Below are positions 50,077 through 59,626 of a stretch of 64,000 bases of DNA, piece after piece. The notes under the pieces were generated by a model. It was not told the DNA's origin and ran no database searches. It was given only the letters and a program-made list of their open reading frames with translations. Source of the stretch: Nevskia soli DSM 19509 (GTDB taxonomy: Bacteria; Pseudomonadota; Gammaproteobacteria; Nevskiales; Nevskiaceae); the NCBI RefSeq assembly GCF_000711955.1, contig NZ_JONR01000024.1:32019-96018 (forward strand), given 5' to 3'. The position numbers and the translations under genes are program-made. Numbering within the stretch: the stretch's first letter is position 1; each line of letters begins with the position of its first letter.

Positions 50077-52328
50077 CAGGTCACCGTCAGCGGTAGTGGG
50101 ACAACGATTGGCTTACCGGCTTCTTTTTTCAAAGTGACCCCACGCAGGGCATTGCCCACGACCAGCAAGGAGGATGCGGACATTCCCGCCGCCGCCAGCC
50201 AGGGTGAAAGGTGGCCGGTCAGGGCCAACGGCAAGACCACGAGGTTGTAGCACAAGGCCCAGGCCATATTTTCACCAATCCTGCGGGTGACCAGACGCGA
50301 GGCATCCAGTGCGAGCGGCAGGCCGGCAAGGGTATCTCCCAACAGCAGCAGGTCCGCCTTGCCCTGCGTCAATGCCGCCCCTCGCGGCATCGCCGCCGCA
50401 ACGTCCGCGGCCGCCAGCAGCGGCGCGTCGTTGATGCCGTCGCCGACCGCCAGCACCTTTCGCCCCTGTGCCTGCAATTGTCTCAGGCGGGCGAGTTTTT
50501 CGGATGGCGTTTGCCTGGCGGCGAAGTTGCGTATCTTCAGCAGTCCGGCCAGAGTCTCGACCGCGTCGGCTCCGTCACCGCTGAGGATCTCGATCGCAAG
50601 ACCGCGTCTTTCCAGGTCGGCGATCAGTGCTATGGCTTCGGGCCGAATCCGGGCGCCGATAGAAAATGCCGCGAGCATCCGGGTTTCATCGCGCAGAACG
50701 ATCCACGTATCGCCGGTTTTCCCGTGAGGGATAATCGGCAGGCCGGCCCGGTGCGCTACGGGATCGGTCGTGCCCAGCCAGTATCGGCGGCCATCCACGA
50801 TGCCTGTGATCCCCGATCCCGGGACGCTCTCGATATCGCTTGCTACCAGGTCGCCCGACTTGCCGGCGAAGGCTGTGGCGATCGGATGACGGCTGCCTTG
50901 CTCCAGCGCCGCGGCGATCCGGGTGCAGTGTTCGGCATCGACTCCGCTTTCCGCGAGCACCTCACCGAGTCTCATCTCGGGCGAAGTCAGGGTGCCGGTC
51001 TTGTCCAATAAAACCGTATCCACCCCGGCCAAGACCTGCAATGCACCGGCATTAGCCACCAGCACCCCGGAAGCCGCAAGGCGTGAAGTTGCGGCGGCGA
51101 GTACGGCAGGTACCGCGAGCGACAGTGCACAAGGGCAACTGGCCACCAGCACCGCAATGGCGATGTTCGCAGCCTGGTCCATCGACGCGCCGCGCAGCAA
51201 GGCAATTGCCAATCCGCAGACGGAAAACACCAGCACCGCCGCGATGAAGTGGGCCGCGAGCCGATCGGCAAGCTGCTGCAGCTTGGGTTTCGAATCCTGC
51301 GCGTGTTCCATGAGTTTGGTGATCTGAGCCAGCACGGTTGCGCCGCCCAGGCGGTCGGCGCGGAATACCAAGGCAGTCGTTCCGAGGTTGACAGCCCCGG
51401 CCAGAACCCGCTGGCCGGGGCTGCGCAATACCGGGCGGGCTTCGCCGGTCAGCAATGATTCATCGAGTTCCACTGTGGGCTGAGTCAGCATACCGTCTGC
51501 CGGCAACACCTCGCCGGGCGCGACGACGACTTCGTCGCCCGGACGCAATTCGCCGATGGCCACCTGTTCGACCCCGGAGCCGCTGCGCCGTTGCGCTGTC
51601 AGCGCGCGGCGTCCCGCCAGAAGCCGCAAGCGTTCACCGGCACGCGCGCGGGTCCGGGATTCAAGATAGCGACCGATGGTGAGGAACCAGACGAACATGG
51701 TAGCCGTATCGAAATAAAGATCGCCATGTCCCGCGAAGGTCCTAACCACCGAAGCGCCGAACGCAACGGCCAGCGCCAGGCCGACAGTGACATTCATGTC
51801 GAGCGCCCGGCTCCGCAGTGCCCGGTAGGCGCCCGAAAACAACGGCCAACCCGCCCAGAGTACTCCCGGAATGGAAATGACCAGCTGAGCCCATCGCAGC
51901 AATTGCTCGATCGCCGGGTCCGGCCGGACACCGAAGTAACCGGGCCAGGCCATCATCATCACCTGCATGGCGCAGATGGTCGATACACCGATGCGTCCGA
52001 TGGTCAAGCGGCGCTCGCGCAATGAACGGGTGGAAGGCGCCTCGTTTGCCAGGATCCGCGGTTCCAGGCCCGCCTTGTCCAGAGCTTCCAGAATGGCGGA
52101 GAGTCGCACAGCTTCCGGCTTGAAACGCAGGCTCAGCGTTTTCGCCGCGACATTGACACGGATTTCATCCGCGCGACTGGCAATCAGGGACTCGGCCCTG
52201 GCAGCGCAACCTGCGCAATGAATGCCATCCAAAGCCAGCAGCACTTCGCAGCCGCTCCCACCGGTGGAACCGAACCCAGCCCGGACTTCGGGTCGGTCGA
52301 AGGCGGTCCAGTCGCGGCCGCTGCTCAT
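50076..52328 (-). CDS. ccoI: CcoI, copper-translocating P-type ATPase for cbb3 assembly
   Basis: About 750 residues from ATG 52328. An N-terminal HMA domain has the copper motif GIHCAGC near residue 35. The membrane CPC motif (SCPCALSLA) is near 415, the phosphorylation site DKTGTLT near 460 and GDGINDAPLLAAADVA near 655. It exports copper for CcoN. It ends overlapping ccoS. The preceding small gene sits where ccoH is usually found. Confidence 0.9.
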   Translation of the reverse strand: MSSGRDWTAFDRPEVRAGFGSTGGSGCEVLLALDGIHCAGCAARAESLIASRADEIRVNVAAKTLSLRFKPEAVRLSAILEALDKAGLEPRILANEAPSTRSLRERRLTIGRIGVSTICAMQVMMMAWPGYFGVRPDPAIEQLLRWAQLVISIPGVLWAGWPLFSGAYRALRSRALDMNVTVGLALAVAFGASVVRTFAGHGDLYFDTATMFVWFLTIGRYLESRTRARAGERLRLLAGRRALTAQRRSGSGVEQVAIGELRPGDEVVVAPGEVLPADGMLTQPTVELDESLLTGEARPVLRSPGQRVLAGAVNLGTTALVFRADRLGGATVLAQITKLMEHAQDSKPKLQQLADRLAAHFIAAVLVFSVCGLAIALLRGASMDQAANIAIAVLVASCPCALSLAVPAVLAAATSRLAASGVLVANAGALQVLAGVDTVLLDKTGTLTSPEMRLGEVLAESGVDAEHCTRIAAALEQGSRHPIATAFAGKSGDLVASDIESVPGSGITGIVDGRRYWLGTTDPVAHRAGLPIIPHGKTGDTWIVLRDETRMLAAFSIGARIRPEAIALIADLERRGLAIEILSGDGADAVETLAGLLKIRNFAARQTPSEKLARLRQLQAQGRKVLAVGDGINDAPLLAAADVAAAMPRGAALTQGKADLLLLGDTLAGLPLALDASRLVTRRIGENMAWALCYNLVVLPLALTGHLSPWLAAAGMSASSLLVVGNALRGVTLKKEAGKPIVVPLPLTVT

Positions 52329-52329
52329 C

Positions 52330-52524
52330 TCAGCGCACGTGTACCGGCACAGCGGCAGGCGCCGCACTCGGTAACTGCGTGAAGCCGTGAACGTAGGCAT
52401 TGAAGGCCAACAGACAGCCGGCAAATACCGCCATCAACGGCAGGCCGATCATCAGGATGAACTCCAGAAAGATACGGAATTCGGCAGGGTTGGCGGGATT
52501 GGTCGAGTTGACTTGCGTGCTCAT
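52330..52524 (-). CDS. Small membrane protein at the ccoH position
   Basis: 64 residues from ATG 52524 with GGAGGCAAGCC before it; the ATG overlaps the ccoG stop (ATGA). One membrane helix (LMIGLPLMAVFAGCLLAFNAYV) and a Pro/Ala tail. CcoH (FixH) normally fills this place and is about 150-170 residues with a periplasmic domain, which is missing. This may be a shortened CcoH-like protein or an unrelated small subunit. Confidence 0.6.
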   Translation of the reverse strand: MSTQVNSTNPANPAEFRIFLEFILMIGLPLMAVFAGCLLAFNAYVHGFTQLPSAAPAAVPVHVR

Positions 52525-53933
52525 GGCTTGCCTCCGGTCAAAAATCTGGCATTGCGTTCACGGCTCGGGCCGGGTGAATCGATTTGCGAAATCCCGACCA
52601 CGACGGATTCGATGGACGGCAGCGGCTGCTCGCTGTCGCTACGTGGAGCAGTGCGCAGTGTGATGGTAGTGGCCCCGGTCTCGTCCGCGGCGCGGCTCAA
52701 CTCGGCCGGCTCGACGATTAGGGGTGTCCCATCGGAAAAATGCGCTGAAATGGCGTAACGATGGGCGACCGCGTCGTCGTTGGTCACCTTGAGTGTGTAG
52801 ACATTCTCAATGGCCCCGCTGGCCAGTTCGCGGTACAGGGTATGGCGGTCCCTCAGGACATCGAAGCGCAACGTCGAATGGCCCAAGGCCAGCAGCAGGA
52901 AGCCGGCGCAGGCGGCCAACCACAGGATTCCATAGCCGATGGTCCGCGCACGGACCAGGCGGAACGGTCCGCCGGCGTCGTGCCGTGAACTGGTATAGCG
53001 GATCAGACCCTTGGGCTTCTTCACCGATTCCATCACGCCGTCGCAGACATCTACGCAGGCGGCGCAGGCGATGCACTCGTATTGCAGGCCATTGCGGATA
53101 TCGATCCCCACGGGACAAACCTGGACGCAGAGGGAACAGTCGACGCAGTCGGCTGCCTTCTGGCCGGTCTTCTTTGCCTGGGTCTTGCGGGGCTCGCCCC
53201 GCTTCTCGTCGTAGGCGATGATGAGCGTATCCGGGTCGAACATCGCGCTCTGGAAACGGGCGTAGGGGCACATGTACTTGCACACCTGTTCGCGCATGAA
53301 GCCGGCAAAGCCCCAGGTCATGAATCCATAGAACAATACCCAGAACAGCGCCCAGCCCGAAAGCTGAAAGTGCAGTGCGGCCGGGAACAATTCGCGCGCC
53401 GGCACAAAATAGGCGACGAAGCTCAACCCAGTCAGCAGTGCGAAGCCCAGCCAGAGCAAGTGCTTGGCACCCTTGCGCGCGAGTTTCTCCGGACCCCATG
53501 GTGCGCGGTCCAGGCGGATGCGGCTGTAGCGGTCACCTTCGCAGAACTGCTCCATCCAGAGGAACGATTCCGTCCAGACTGTTTGCGGGCACGCATATCC
53601 GCACCACAGGCGCCCGGCCAGGGAGGTGAAAAAGAACAGGGTGAGCGCTGCGAGAAGCAGCAGGAATGCCAGTAGCAGCAAATCCTGCGGCACCAGCGTC
53701 AGGGCGAAAATATGGAATCGGCGATGTGGCAGGTCGAACAACACCAGCGGCTTGCCGTTCCAGGACAGCCAAGGAACGAGATAGTACAAGCCCAGCAGAA
53801 TGGACATCGACGATACCCGCAGCCGGGCAAATATGCCCTTTGCCTGGCGCGGATAGATCTTGACCGCGGATTCGTACAGCAGAACCTCGCTCTTGGGTGT
53901 GGATTTGCAATTCGGCTGGGGCTCGGCGCGCAT
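52521..53933 (-). CDS. ccoG: CcoG, cbb3 oxidase accessory ferredoxin-like protein
   Basis: 470 residues from ATG 53933 with a GGAAGG site. Four membrane segments, a cysteine motif WCGYACPQTVW near residue 109, and two 4Fe-4S cluster motifs (CVDCSLCVQVCP near residue 268 and CIACAACVDVCD near 290). The C-terminal half is a beta-sandwich domain, as in FixG. CcoG reduces copper for cbb3 assembly. It lies directly after a 92-residue gene. Confidence 0.9.
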   Translation of the reverse strand: MRAEPQPNCKSTPKSEVLLYESAVKIYPRQAKGIFARLRVSSMSILLGLYYLVPWLSWNGKPLVLFDLPHRRFHIFALTLVPQDLLLLAFLLLLAALTLFFFTSLAGRLWCGYACPQTVWTESFLWMEQFCEGDRYSRIRLDRAPWGPEKLARKGAKHLLWLGFALLTGLSFVAYFVPARELFPAALHFQLSGWALFWVLFYGFMTWGFAGFMREQVCKYMCPYARFQSAMFDPDTLIIAYDEKRGEPRKTQAKKTGQKAADCVDCSLCVQVCPVGIDIRNGLQYECIACAACVDVCDGVMESVKKPKGLIRYTSSRHDAGGPFRLVRARTIGYGILWLAACAGFLLLALGHSTLRFDVLRDRHTLYRELASGAIENVYTLKVTNDDAVAHRYAISAHFSDGTPLIVEPAELSRAADETGATTITLRTAPRSDSEQPLPSIESVVVGISQIDSPGPSRERNARFLTGGKP

Positions 53934-53935
53934 GA

Positions 53936-54214
53936 TCAACCTTCCGTCTTGGTCTTGCGCGGTAACAAGATGGCCGCCAGCAGCGTTGGCACTAGCGCGA
54001 GCACCCACAGCACCAGAAAAGTCGGGCCGGCACCTTCCATCGTCGTTGGCGGCAGCGTCCAGTCCCTAGGCGTCAGTTGCAGGGCAACCATCGACAGCGT
54101 GGCGCCCAGAAAGGAACACCAGAGCAGCGCACACGCGAGCCTGAGCCCTTCGTGGCGCTCCAGATAGTGGGGCGACACTCTGTTGAGATTTTCGCCAGCC
54201 GGCTGCTGATTCAC
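53936..54214 (-). CDS. Small two-helix membrane protein in the cco operon
   Basis: 92 residues from GTG 54214, which overlaps the ccoP stop (GTGA). Two hydrophobic segments (about 28-48 and 66-85) and a short polar loop. I do not recognise the family. Its constant place between ccoP and ccoG suggests an assembly or stability role for the oxidase; this is inference. Confidence 0.6.
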   Translation of the reverse strand: MNQQPAGENLNRVSPHYLERHEGLRLACALLWCSFLGATLSMVALQLTPRDWTLPPTTMEGAGPTFLVLWVLALVPTLLAAILLPRKTKTEG

Positions 54215-55149
54215 TGCTTTTCCGCCTTTTCCGCCTTTTCCCCATTTTCCGCATCTTCCGGTGTCGCGGCGGCGGTCGCATGGGACAGGCCGTAGACATA
54301 TGCGGCCACAACGCGGATCTCGTCAGTCGACAGGATGGTCTCGTGCGCTGGCATGGTGCTCTGCCGCCCTTTCATGATGGTTTCGGTGACGCCTTCGCGT
54401 CCGCCGCGGAACAGCCAGACATCGTCACTGAGGTTGGGAGCACCCAAGGCGACATTGCCCTTGCCTTCGGCGCCGTGACAGGCCGCACAGGTCACGGCAA
54501 ACTGCTTTTGGCCGGCTTCACGCTTGGCCGCGTCCAACTTCGGGTCGGACCAGAACGGAACGAAGTCCACCAGCGCCTGCCTAGCTTCTGGTGTCAGCCC
54601 CAAGCCGATTGGCGGCATCACGCCGTGACGTCCATGGGTGATGGTTTCCACCAGTTGCTCGGGCTCTCCGCCGAACAGCCAGTCCTTGTCGGTCAGGTTG
54701 GGGAAACCGATAGCCCCGCGGGCGTCGGTGCCGTGGCAACCTGCGCAATTGCCCAGGAATACGGCTCGTCCAAGCGATTGGGCCGACGGATCCCGAGCCA
54801 GTGCGGGAATATCCTTGCCGGCAAGCGAGGCATAGATCGCCGTGCGTTTTGCCGTCAGCTCGTCCAGACGCGTCTGCATCTGCTTGGTTGAAGTCCAGCC
54901 CAGGCGCCCCGCCAGATTGCCCAGTCCGGGATAGAACGCCAGATAGCCCGCGCCGAAGATCACCGTCAGCACGAACAGGTTCAGCCACCAGCGCGGCAGC
55001 GGATTGTTGAATTCCCGCAAATCGTCGTCCCAGACGTGCCCGGTGCTCTCGCCGGGCGTGCCGCGTGCATTGGCGTACAGCAGCCAGAGGCAACCGATCA
55101 TCATCGCGAACGTGATGATGATGATGTAGACACTCCAGAAATCGCTCAT
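54211..55149 (-). CDS. ccoP: cbb3 oxidase diheme subunit CcoP
   Basis: 312 residues with an N-terminal membrane anchor, a second hydrophobic segment, and two c-type heme motifs: NCAGCHGTDA near residue 136 and TCAACHGAEG near 221. It receives electrons from cytochrome c and passes them to CcoO/CcoN. It overlaps ccoQ by 4 bp (ATGA). Confidence 0.92.
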   Translation of the reverse strand: MSDFWSVYIIIITFAMMIGCLWLLYANARGTPGESTGHVWDDDLREFNNPLPRWWLNLFVLTVIFGAGYLAFYPGLGNLAGRLGWTSTKQMQTRLDELTAKRTAIYASLAGKDIPALARDPSAQSLGRAVFLGNCAGCHGTDARGAIGFPNLTDKDWLFGGEPEQLVETITHGRHGVMPPIGLGLTPEARQALVDFVPFWSDPKLDAAKREAGQKQFAVTCAACHGAEGKGNVALGAPNLSDDVWLFRGGREGVTETIMKGRQSTMPAHETILSTDEIRVVAAYVYGLSHATAAATPEDAENGEKAEKAEKQ

Positions 55150-55334
55150 GACTGCGACTCCCGGCAGCAGGCAGGCAGTTCCATCACCGTCGGCAACGGA
55201 GAGCGCTGCATCTCCTCGGTCAGCGGCAACATGGATGCCTCCTCGAACCGGGCGCGGTTATGCCGCGTGTACGCCCACCAGGTGATGCCGATGAAGCCGA
55301 TGAAGGCTGCGCTTGTGAATATTCCACTGATCAT
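55146..55334 (-). CDS. ccoQ: cbb3 oxidase small subunit CcoQ
   Basis: 62 residues, one membrane helix (AAFIGFIGITWWAYTRHN) then a short polar tail. The length and the RHNRARFEEA sequence after the helix fit CcoQ. It overlaps ccoO and ccoP by 4 bp each and probably stabilises the complex. Confidence 0.85.
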   Translation of the reverse strand: MISGIFTSAAFIGFIGITWWAYTRHNRARFEEASMLPLTEEMQRSPLPTVMELPACCRESQS

Positions 55335-55978
55335 GGCTTGCTCTCCGTCTTTGCGGGTTCGGATGCCGCTGTCACCGATTCGGGTTTCGGCATCTTGAGT
55401 GATTGCAGGAAGGCGATCAGCGCGTCCATCTTGGTCTTGCCGGCAACTTCCTCGTCCGCCTTGGCAATCTCGGCGTCGTCGAAGGGCACACCGACTTTCT
55501 TCAGGGCACGCATCATGGCCGGAACTTCACCCGGCTCGAACTTTTCCTTCGCCAGCCAGGGGTAACCCGGCATGTTCGATTCCGGCACCACGTCGCGCGG
55601 ATTGTTCAGGTGGATCTGGTGCCATTCGTCGCTGTAGCGGCCGCCGACTCGGGCCAAGTCCGGACCTGTGCGTTTGGAGCCCCACTGGAAGGGGTGGTCG
55701 TATACCGACTCGCCCGCTTGCGACGCCGGGCCATAGCGCAAGACCTCTTCGCCCAGGGAACGGATCATCTGGGAATGGCAGCCGTAGCAGCCTTCACGCA
55801 CATAGACGTCGCGCCCCGCCGTTTCAAGCGGTGTGCGCATCTGCAGTCCGGTCGCGGGAGTGGTGGCGGTCTTGTCATTCATCAGGGGAATGATCTCCAC
55901 CAGGCCGCCGAAGCTGATCGCAACCGCGGTCAGGACGCCCAGCAGCATCACGTTCTTTTCTATGATTTCGTGTTTCAC
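55331..55978 (-). CDS. ccoO: cbb3 oxidase monoheme subunit CcoO
   Basis: 215 residues from GTG 55978 with GGAGGTGCGC in front. It begins KHEIIEKN and has a heme motif GCYGCHSQM near residue 63, a conserved GPDLARVGGRYSDEWH block near 104 and the NMPGYPWL segment near residue 133 with the Met ligand. It overlaps ccoN by 4 bp (GTGA). A longer start at 56038 would lie within ccoN and is not used. Confidence 0.92.
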   Translation of the reverse strand: MKHEIIEKNVMLLGVLTAVAISFGGLVEIIPLMNDKTATTPATGLQMRTPLETAGRDVYVREGCYGCHSQMIRSLGEEVLRYGPASQAGESVYDHPFQWGSKRTGPDLARVGGRYSDEWHQIHLNNPRDVVPESNMPGYPWLAKEKFEPGEVPAMMRALKKVGVPFDDAEIAKADEEVAGKTKMDALIAFLQSLKMPKPESVTAASEPAKTESKP

Positions 55979-57408
55979 GCGCGCACCTCCGCAGCGTTTG
56001 GCATGGGTTGAAGCGAAGGCGTCTTCAGCGTCCGCCATACATTCCAGGCCATGACCAGCATGCCGGAGAAGAACACTAGTCCACCGGCCAGGCGCACGGC
56101 ATAGAACGGATGAGTCGCCTTCAGTGACTCAATAAAGCTGTAAGTGAGCGTGCCGTCCGCTTCGGTGGCACGCCACATCAGGCCTTGCATCAAGCCGGCA
56201 CTCCACATCGCGGTGATGTACAGCACAGTGCCGACGGTCGACAGCCAGAAGTGCAGGTTGATGGCCGGGATGCTGTACATCTGTGGCCGGCCGAAAGCAC
56301 GCGGGATGAGGGCATACATCGATCCGATCGAGATCATCGCAACCCAGCCCAGGGCGCCGGAATGAACGTGGCCGATGCCCCAGTCGGTGTAGTGGGATAA
56401 AGCGTTGACGGTCTTGATCGACATCATCGGGCCTTCGAAGGTCGACATGCCGTAGAACGACAAGGAGACAATCAGGAATTTGACGATCGGGTCATCGCGG
56501 AGCTTGTGCCAGGCCCCGCTCAAGGTCATCATGCCGTTGATCATGCCGCCCCAGGATGGCGCCAGCAGGATCAGCGAGAACACCATGCCGAGCGATTGCA
56601 CCCAGTCGGGCAGGGCGGTGTAATGCAGATGATGCGGGCCGGCCCACATGTACACCGCGATCAGGGCCCAGAAATGAACGATGGAGAGCCGATAGGAATA
56701 AATCGGCTTGCCCACCTGCTTGGGCACGAAGTAATACATCATGCCGAGGAACCCGGCCGTCAGGAAAAAACCGACGGCATTGTGCCCGTACCACCACTGC
56801 ACCATGGCATCGGTAGCACCGCTGTAGGCCGAATAGGATTTCCAAAGGCTTACCGGAATCGCGGCGCTGTTGACGATATGCAGCAATGCAACCGCCAGGA
56901 TGAAGGCCCCGAAGAACCAATTGGCGACGTAAATATGAGAAACGGTGCGCTTGGCGATGGTGCCGAAGAACACTACCGCATACGCCACCCAGACAATAGC
57001 GATCAGGATATCGATCGGCCATTCCAGTTCCGCGTATTCCTTGCTCTGGGTAATGCCAAGAGGCAGGGTGATGGCTGCCAGGACGATGACCAGATTCCAT
57101 CCCCAGAAGGTGAATTTCGCCAGCCAGGGCAGAAACAGCGGCGCCCTGGAGGTTCGCTGTACGCACCAGTAGCTGGAAGCGAACAGCGCACTGCCGCCGA
57201 AGGCGAAAATCACGGCATTGGTATGCAGCGGACGCAGACGGCTGTAAGTGAGCCATGGAATGTCCATGTTCAGCTGCGGCCACAGCAACTCCGCGGCGAT
57301 CCAGACGCCCACCAGCATTCCGACGATGCCCCAAACTACGGTCATCACCGAAAAGCTCCGAATGACGCTATCCTCGTAATGAACAACTGATGTTGATGAC
57401 TGATCCAT
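55975..57408 (-). CDS. ccoN: cbb3-type cytochrome oxidase catalytic subunit CcoN
   Basis: 477 residues with 12 predicted helices. The FAFGGSALFA, YGHNAVGFF (heme/Cu ligand region) and HWYTDWGIGHVHSGALGW-like segment (here SHYTDWGIGHVHSGALGW) match the family. It reduces O2 to water with high affinity, typical of microaerobic growth. ATG 57408 has a GGGGGTCG tract. A perfect FNR-type box lies 55 bp upstream, the classic ANR/FNR arrangement. Confidence 0.92.
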   Translation of the reverse strand: MDQSSTSVVHYEDSVIRSFSVMTVVWGIVGMLVGVWIAAELLWPQLNMDIPWLTYSRLRPLHTNAVIFAFGGSALFASSYWCVQRTSRAPLFLPWLAKFTFWGWNLVIVLAAITLPLGITQSKEYAELEWPIDILIAIVWVAYAVVFFGTIAKRTVSHIYVANWFFGAFILAVALLHIVNSAAIPVSLWKSYSAYSGATDAMVQWWYGHNAVGFFLTAGFLGMMYYFVPKQVGKPIYSYRLSIVHFWALIAVYMWAGPHHLHYTALPDWVQSLGMVFSLILLAPSWGGMINGMMTLSGAWHKLRDDPIVKFLIVSLSFYGMSTFEGPMMSIKTVNALSHYTDWGIGHVHSGALGWVAMISIGSMYALIPRAFGRPQMYSIPAINLHFWLSTVGTVLYITAMWSAGLMQGLMWRATEADGTLTYSFIESLKATHPFYAVRLAGGLVFFSGMLVMAWNVWRTLKTPSLQPMPNAAEVRA

Positions 57409-57463
57409 TTCGACCCCCGGTTACGGACGGCCAAAAGAATCGCTCCAGCGGGAAAACGTCGCA

Positions 57464-57477
57464 TTGATCCAGATCAA
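57464..57477. promoter_or_regulatory. FNR/ANR-type box between ccoN and tandem Usp gene
   Basis: TTGAT-CCAG-ATCAA, a perfect dyad 55 bp before ccoN (57408) and 75 bp before the divergent Usp gene (57553). Confidence 0.8.
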
Positions 57478-57552
57478 AGCACCTCCCGACCATGCTCGGC
57501 AGACTCGCTCCCAGCAACTCGCGAGCTGGCCGGGAGGCCGATGAGGACAGCA

Positions 57553-58536
57553 ATGAACAGTCAGAAATCCATTATCGTGGTGATGTCTCCGTCCCGGCGT
57601 GCGACACCGGCCCTGCATCGGGCGATGGCTTACGCTCACCATACCAACGCGATACTCCATCTGCTTCTGTTCGACTATTACGGCCCGATCGACCATTCCC
57701 GCACCATTTTTGGCGACGAGGTCGCCGATCGGGCGCGCCACGACTTTCTCGACGAGCGGATGAAGTGGCTGACCTCGGAGGCCGGTGCACTGGCCCAGCA
57801 GGGAATACGGGTGGAGTGCGACGTGATCTGGGCGCCCAGTCCCTATAAGAGCATCATCGGCAAGATACTCGAGATCAAGCCCGACTTGGTCGTGAAGGAT
57901 GTTGATTGCGAAACTCAGGGAGAACAGTTGCTGCGCCCTTCCTCCCTCGACTGGAAGCTTCTGCGCTTGAGCCCTGCGCCGCTGATGCTTGTACACCCCC
58001 GATCCAAGCTGGTACCGCACCACGTTCTTGCTTCGGTCGATGTTACCGTTGCCGGCGACGAAGGGCAGCTCAACGATCGTGTCGTGGAAACCGCACAGTC
58101 GCTTGCTTCACTCAGCGAAGCGCAGGTGGATTTGGTTTCAATTTTCTCGTATGTCCCGCTGGACACTTATGCGTCTGGGTTCATCGCCGACACCTTCGAT
58201 ATCATGAATACGGCACACCGCGAGTCCCTCGAGAAATTTGCGGCCAAGCACAAGATTCGGCCGATGCAAGTTATCCGACGCAGCGGCTTCGATGTTTCGG
58301 AATCCATTGCGAGCTGTGCCCGTGATCGCAGTGCGGATATGGTTGTATTGGGTTCAGCCTATCGAAGCGGGTTCGACCGGATCATGTTCGGAACAGTGGC
58401 TGAGGGTCTGATCCGCAAATTGCAGTGCGATGTTCTCCTGGTCAAGCCTGTAGGCTTCGAAATGGAGTTATCCAAACACCTGAAAATTCCAGAGCAACAC
58501 GTCGAAACCGGGACCAAGAAGTCTGTCGAGGCGTGA
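57553..58536 (+). CDS. Tandem universal stress protein divergent to ccoN
   Basis: 327 residues from ATG 57553 with a GAGGACAGC site. Two Usp domains; the second has VVLGSAYRSGFDRIMFGTVAEGL, the G-x2-G-x9-G(S/T)-like ATP loop in a degenerate form. It is close to the protein at 36883 in length and in the GxxYR..F segment. Its promoter is shared with ccoN through one FNR-type box. A strong terminator follows. Confidence 0.85.
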   Translation: MNSQKSIIVVMSPSRRATPALHRAMAYAHHTNAILHLLLFDYYGPIDHSRTIFGDEVADRARHDFLDERMKWLTSEAGALAQQGIRVECDVIWAPSPYKSIIGKILEIKPDLVVKDVDCETQGEQLLRPSSLDWKLLRLSPAPLMLVHPRSKLVPHHVLASVDVTVAGDEGQLNDRVVETAQSLASLSEAQVDLVSIFSYVPLDTYASGFIADTFDIMNTAHRESLEKFAAKHKIRPMQVIRRSGFDVSESIASCARDRSADMVVLGSAYRSGFDRIMFGTVAEGLIRKLQCDVLLVKPVGFEMELSKHLKIPEQHVETGTKKSVEA

Positions 58537-58583
58537 TCCACATGACTCCGTAAAGCCGCCCACTCTGAGGCGGTCCGTACATC

Positions 58584-58610
58584 AAGCGGCCCTAGTGGCC
58601 GCTTTTTTTT
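58584..58610 (+). terminator. Rho-independent terminator after tandem Usp gene
   Basis: Stem AAGCGGCC/GGCCGCTT with a CTAGT loop, followed by a run of eight T residues through 58610; it ends the Usp transcript. Confidence 0.85.
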
Positions 58611-58655
58611 GTTTGCGCGAGTGTGGAGTGGAAAGATGATTGCGCTGGCGAATCA

Positions 58656-58669
58656 ATGATCCTGATCAA
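58656..58669. promoter_or_regulatory. FNR/ANR-type box upstream of ompW-like gene
   Basis: ATGAT-CCTG-ATCAA, one base from consensus, 68 bp upstream of ATG 58738. Confidence 0.6.
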
Positions 58670-58737
58670 TGCCCGGGCGGCGACAGATATCGAAAATTAA
58701 CTGGTCATCAATCCGATGTTAACTGCTGAAATAAGCC

Positions 58738-59355
58738 ATGAAACATAAATATCTCTCTCTGGTGATGGTCGCCGCTCCCTTGCTGGCCGCTCCTTCCCTG
58801 GTTCATGCCGATTGTTTCGCCGAGTCCACTCCTTGGACCGTGCGGGTAGGGGTGCACAATATCGACCCCACCGGCGGGTCCAGCCAGACGGCCGCGGGCG
58901 ACGTCGAGGTCAAGAGCAAAATTGGGCCTACGCTGAATCTCGATTACCGGATCTGCCGCAACATCACCATCGACATTCTCGGCGCCATCCCGTTCACCCA
59001 TGACATCAAACTGAACGGCCAGGAAGTAGGGACCACCCGCCATCTGCCGCCGACGGTCACGCTCCAGTATCACCCGCTTCCGGATGCCAGCTTCGATCCG
59101 TTCGTCGGTGCCGGTGTCAACCGTACGTTCTTTTTCAATGAATCGCTGTCCAACGGCCCGAACCTCCAACTCTCCAATACCTGGGGTTACACGGTGCAGG
59201 GTGGTGTGGACTGGAAATTCGCGCCGGCCTGGGTGGCTGGTGTCGATGTCCGCTACATCCAGATCGAGCCTGACGCAAGCGTCGGCGGCACACCGATCGG
59301 GAAAGTCAAGATCGATCCGCTGGCTTACGGCATCAACGTCGGCTACCGCTTCTGA
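58738..59355 (+). CDS. OmpW-family outer-membrane protein
   Basis: 205 residues. A signal peptide ends near residue 24 (SLVHAD). The eight-strand barrel pattern includes GGSSQTAAGD, the GPTLNLDYRICRNITIDI segment and a final YGINVGYRF, with the terminal Phe needed for outer-membrane insertion. OmpW proteins form narrow hydrophobic channels and are FNR-controlled in several bacteria, in line with the box upstream. Confidence 0.85.
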   Translation: MKHKYLSLVMVAAPLLAAPSLVHADCFAESTPWTVRVGVHNIDPTGGSSQTAAGDVEVKSKIGPTLNLDYRICRNITIDILGAIPFTHDIKLNGQEVGTTRHLPPTVTLQYHPLPDASFDPFVGAGVNRTFFFNESLSNGPNLQLSNTWGYTVQGGVDWKFAPAWVAGVDVRYIQIEPDASVGGTPIGKVKIDPLAYGINVGYRF

Positions 59356-59379
59356 TCGCATCTGTGACAGATCGGGCCG

Positions 59380-59410
59380 GGGGGCGGGGTGCCGGTAGCG
59401 CTCCGCCCCC
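59380..59410 (+). terminator. GC-rich hairpin after ompW-like gene
   Basis: Stem GGGGGCGG at 59380-59387 and CCGCCCCC at 59403-59410, with only a short T-rich stretch after, so termination may be partial. Confidence 0.45.
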
Positions 59411-59626
59411 AGCTTTGTTCTGGAATCCTGAAAGAGACGCCATCGGCCGTCACCGCTGACCCTGGAGGGTTGGCCGAGTTCGACTCAGCCCTGAAAAGCG
59501 GCACGTCGGCCAAGGGGAACAGTCCAACTCCAGCCGCTCGATGGCAGGGGGAGGTCATGGAGCCCGAACTTGTTTAAAATCACCTAAATCCTTGATCCCA
59601 TCCTATTTCAGGAAGCCGCCAGTTTT

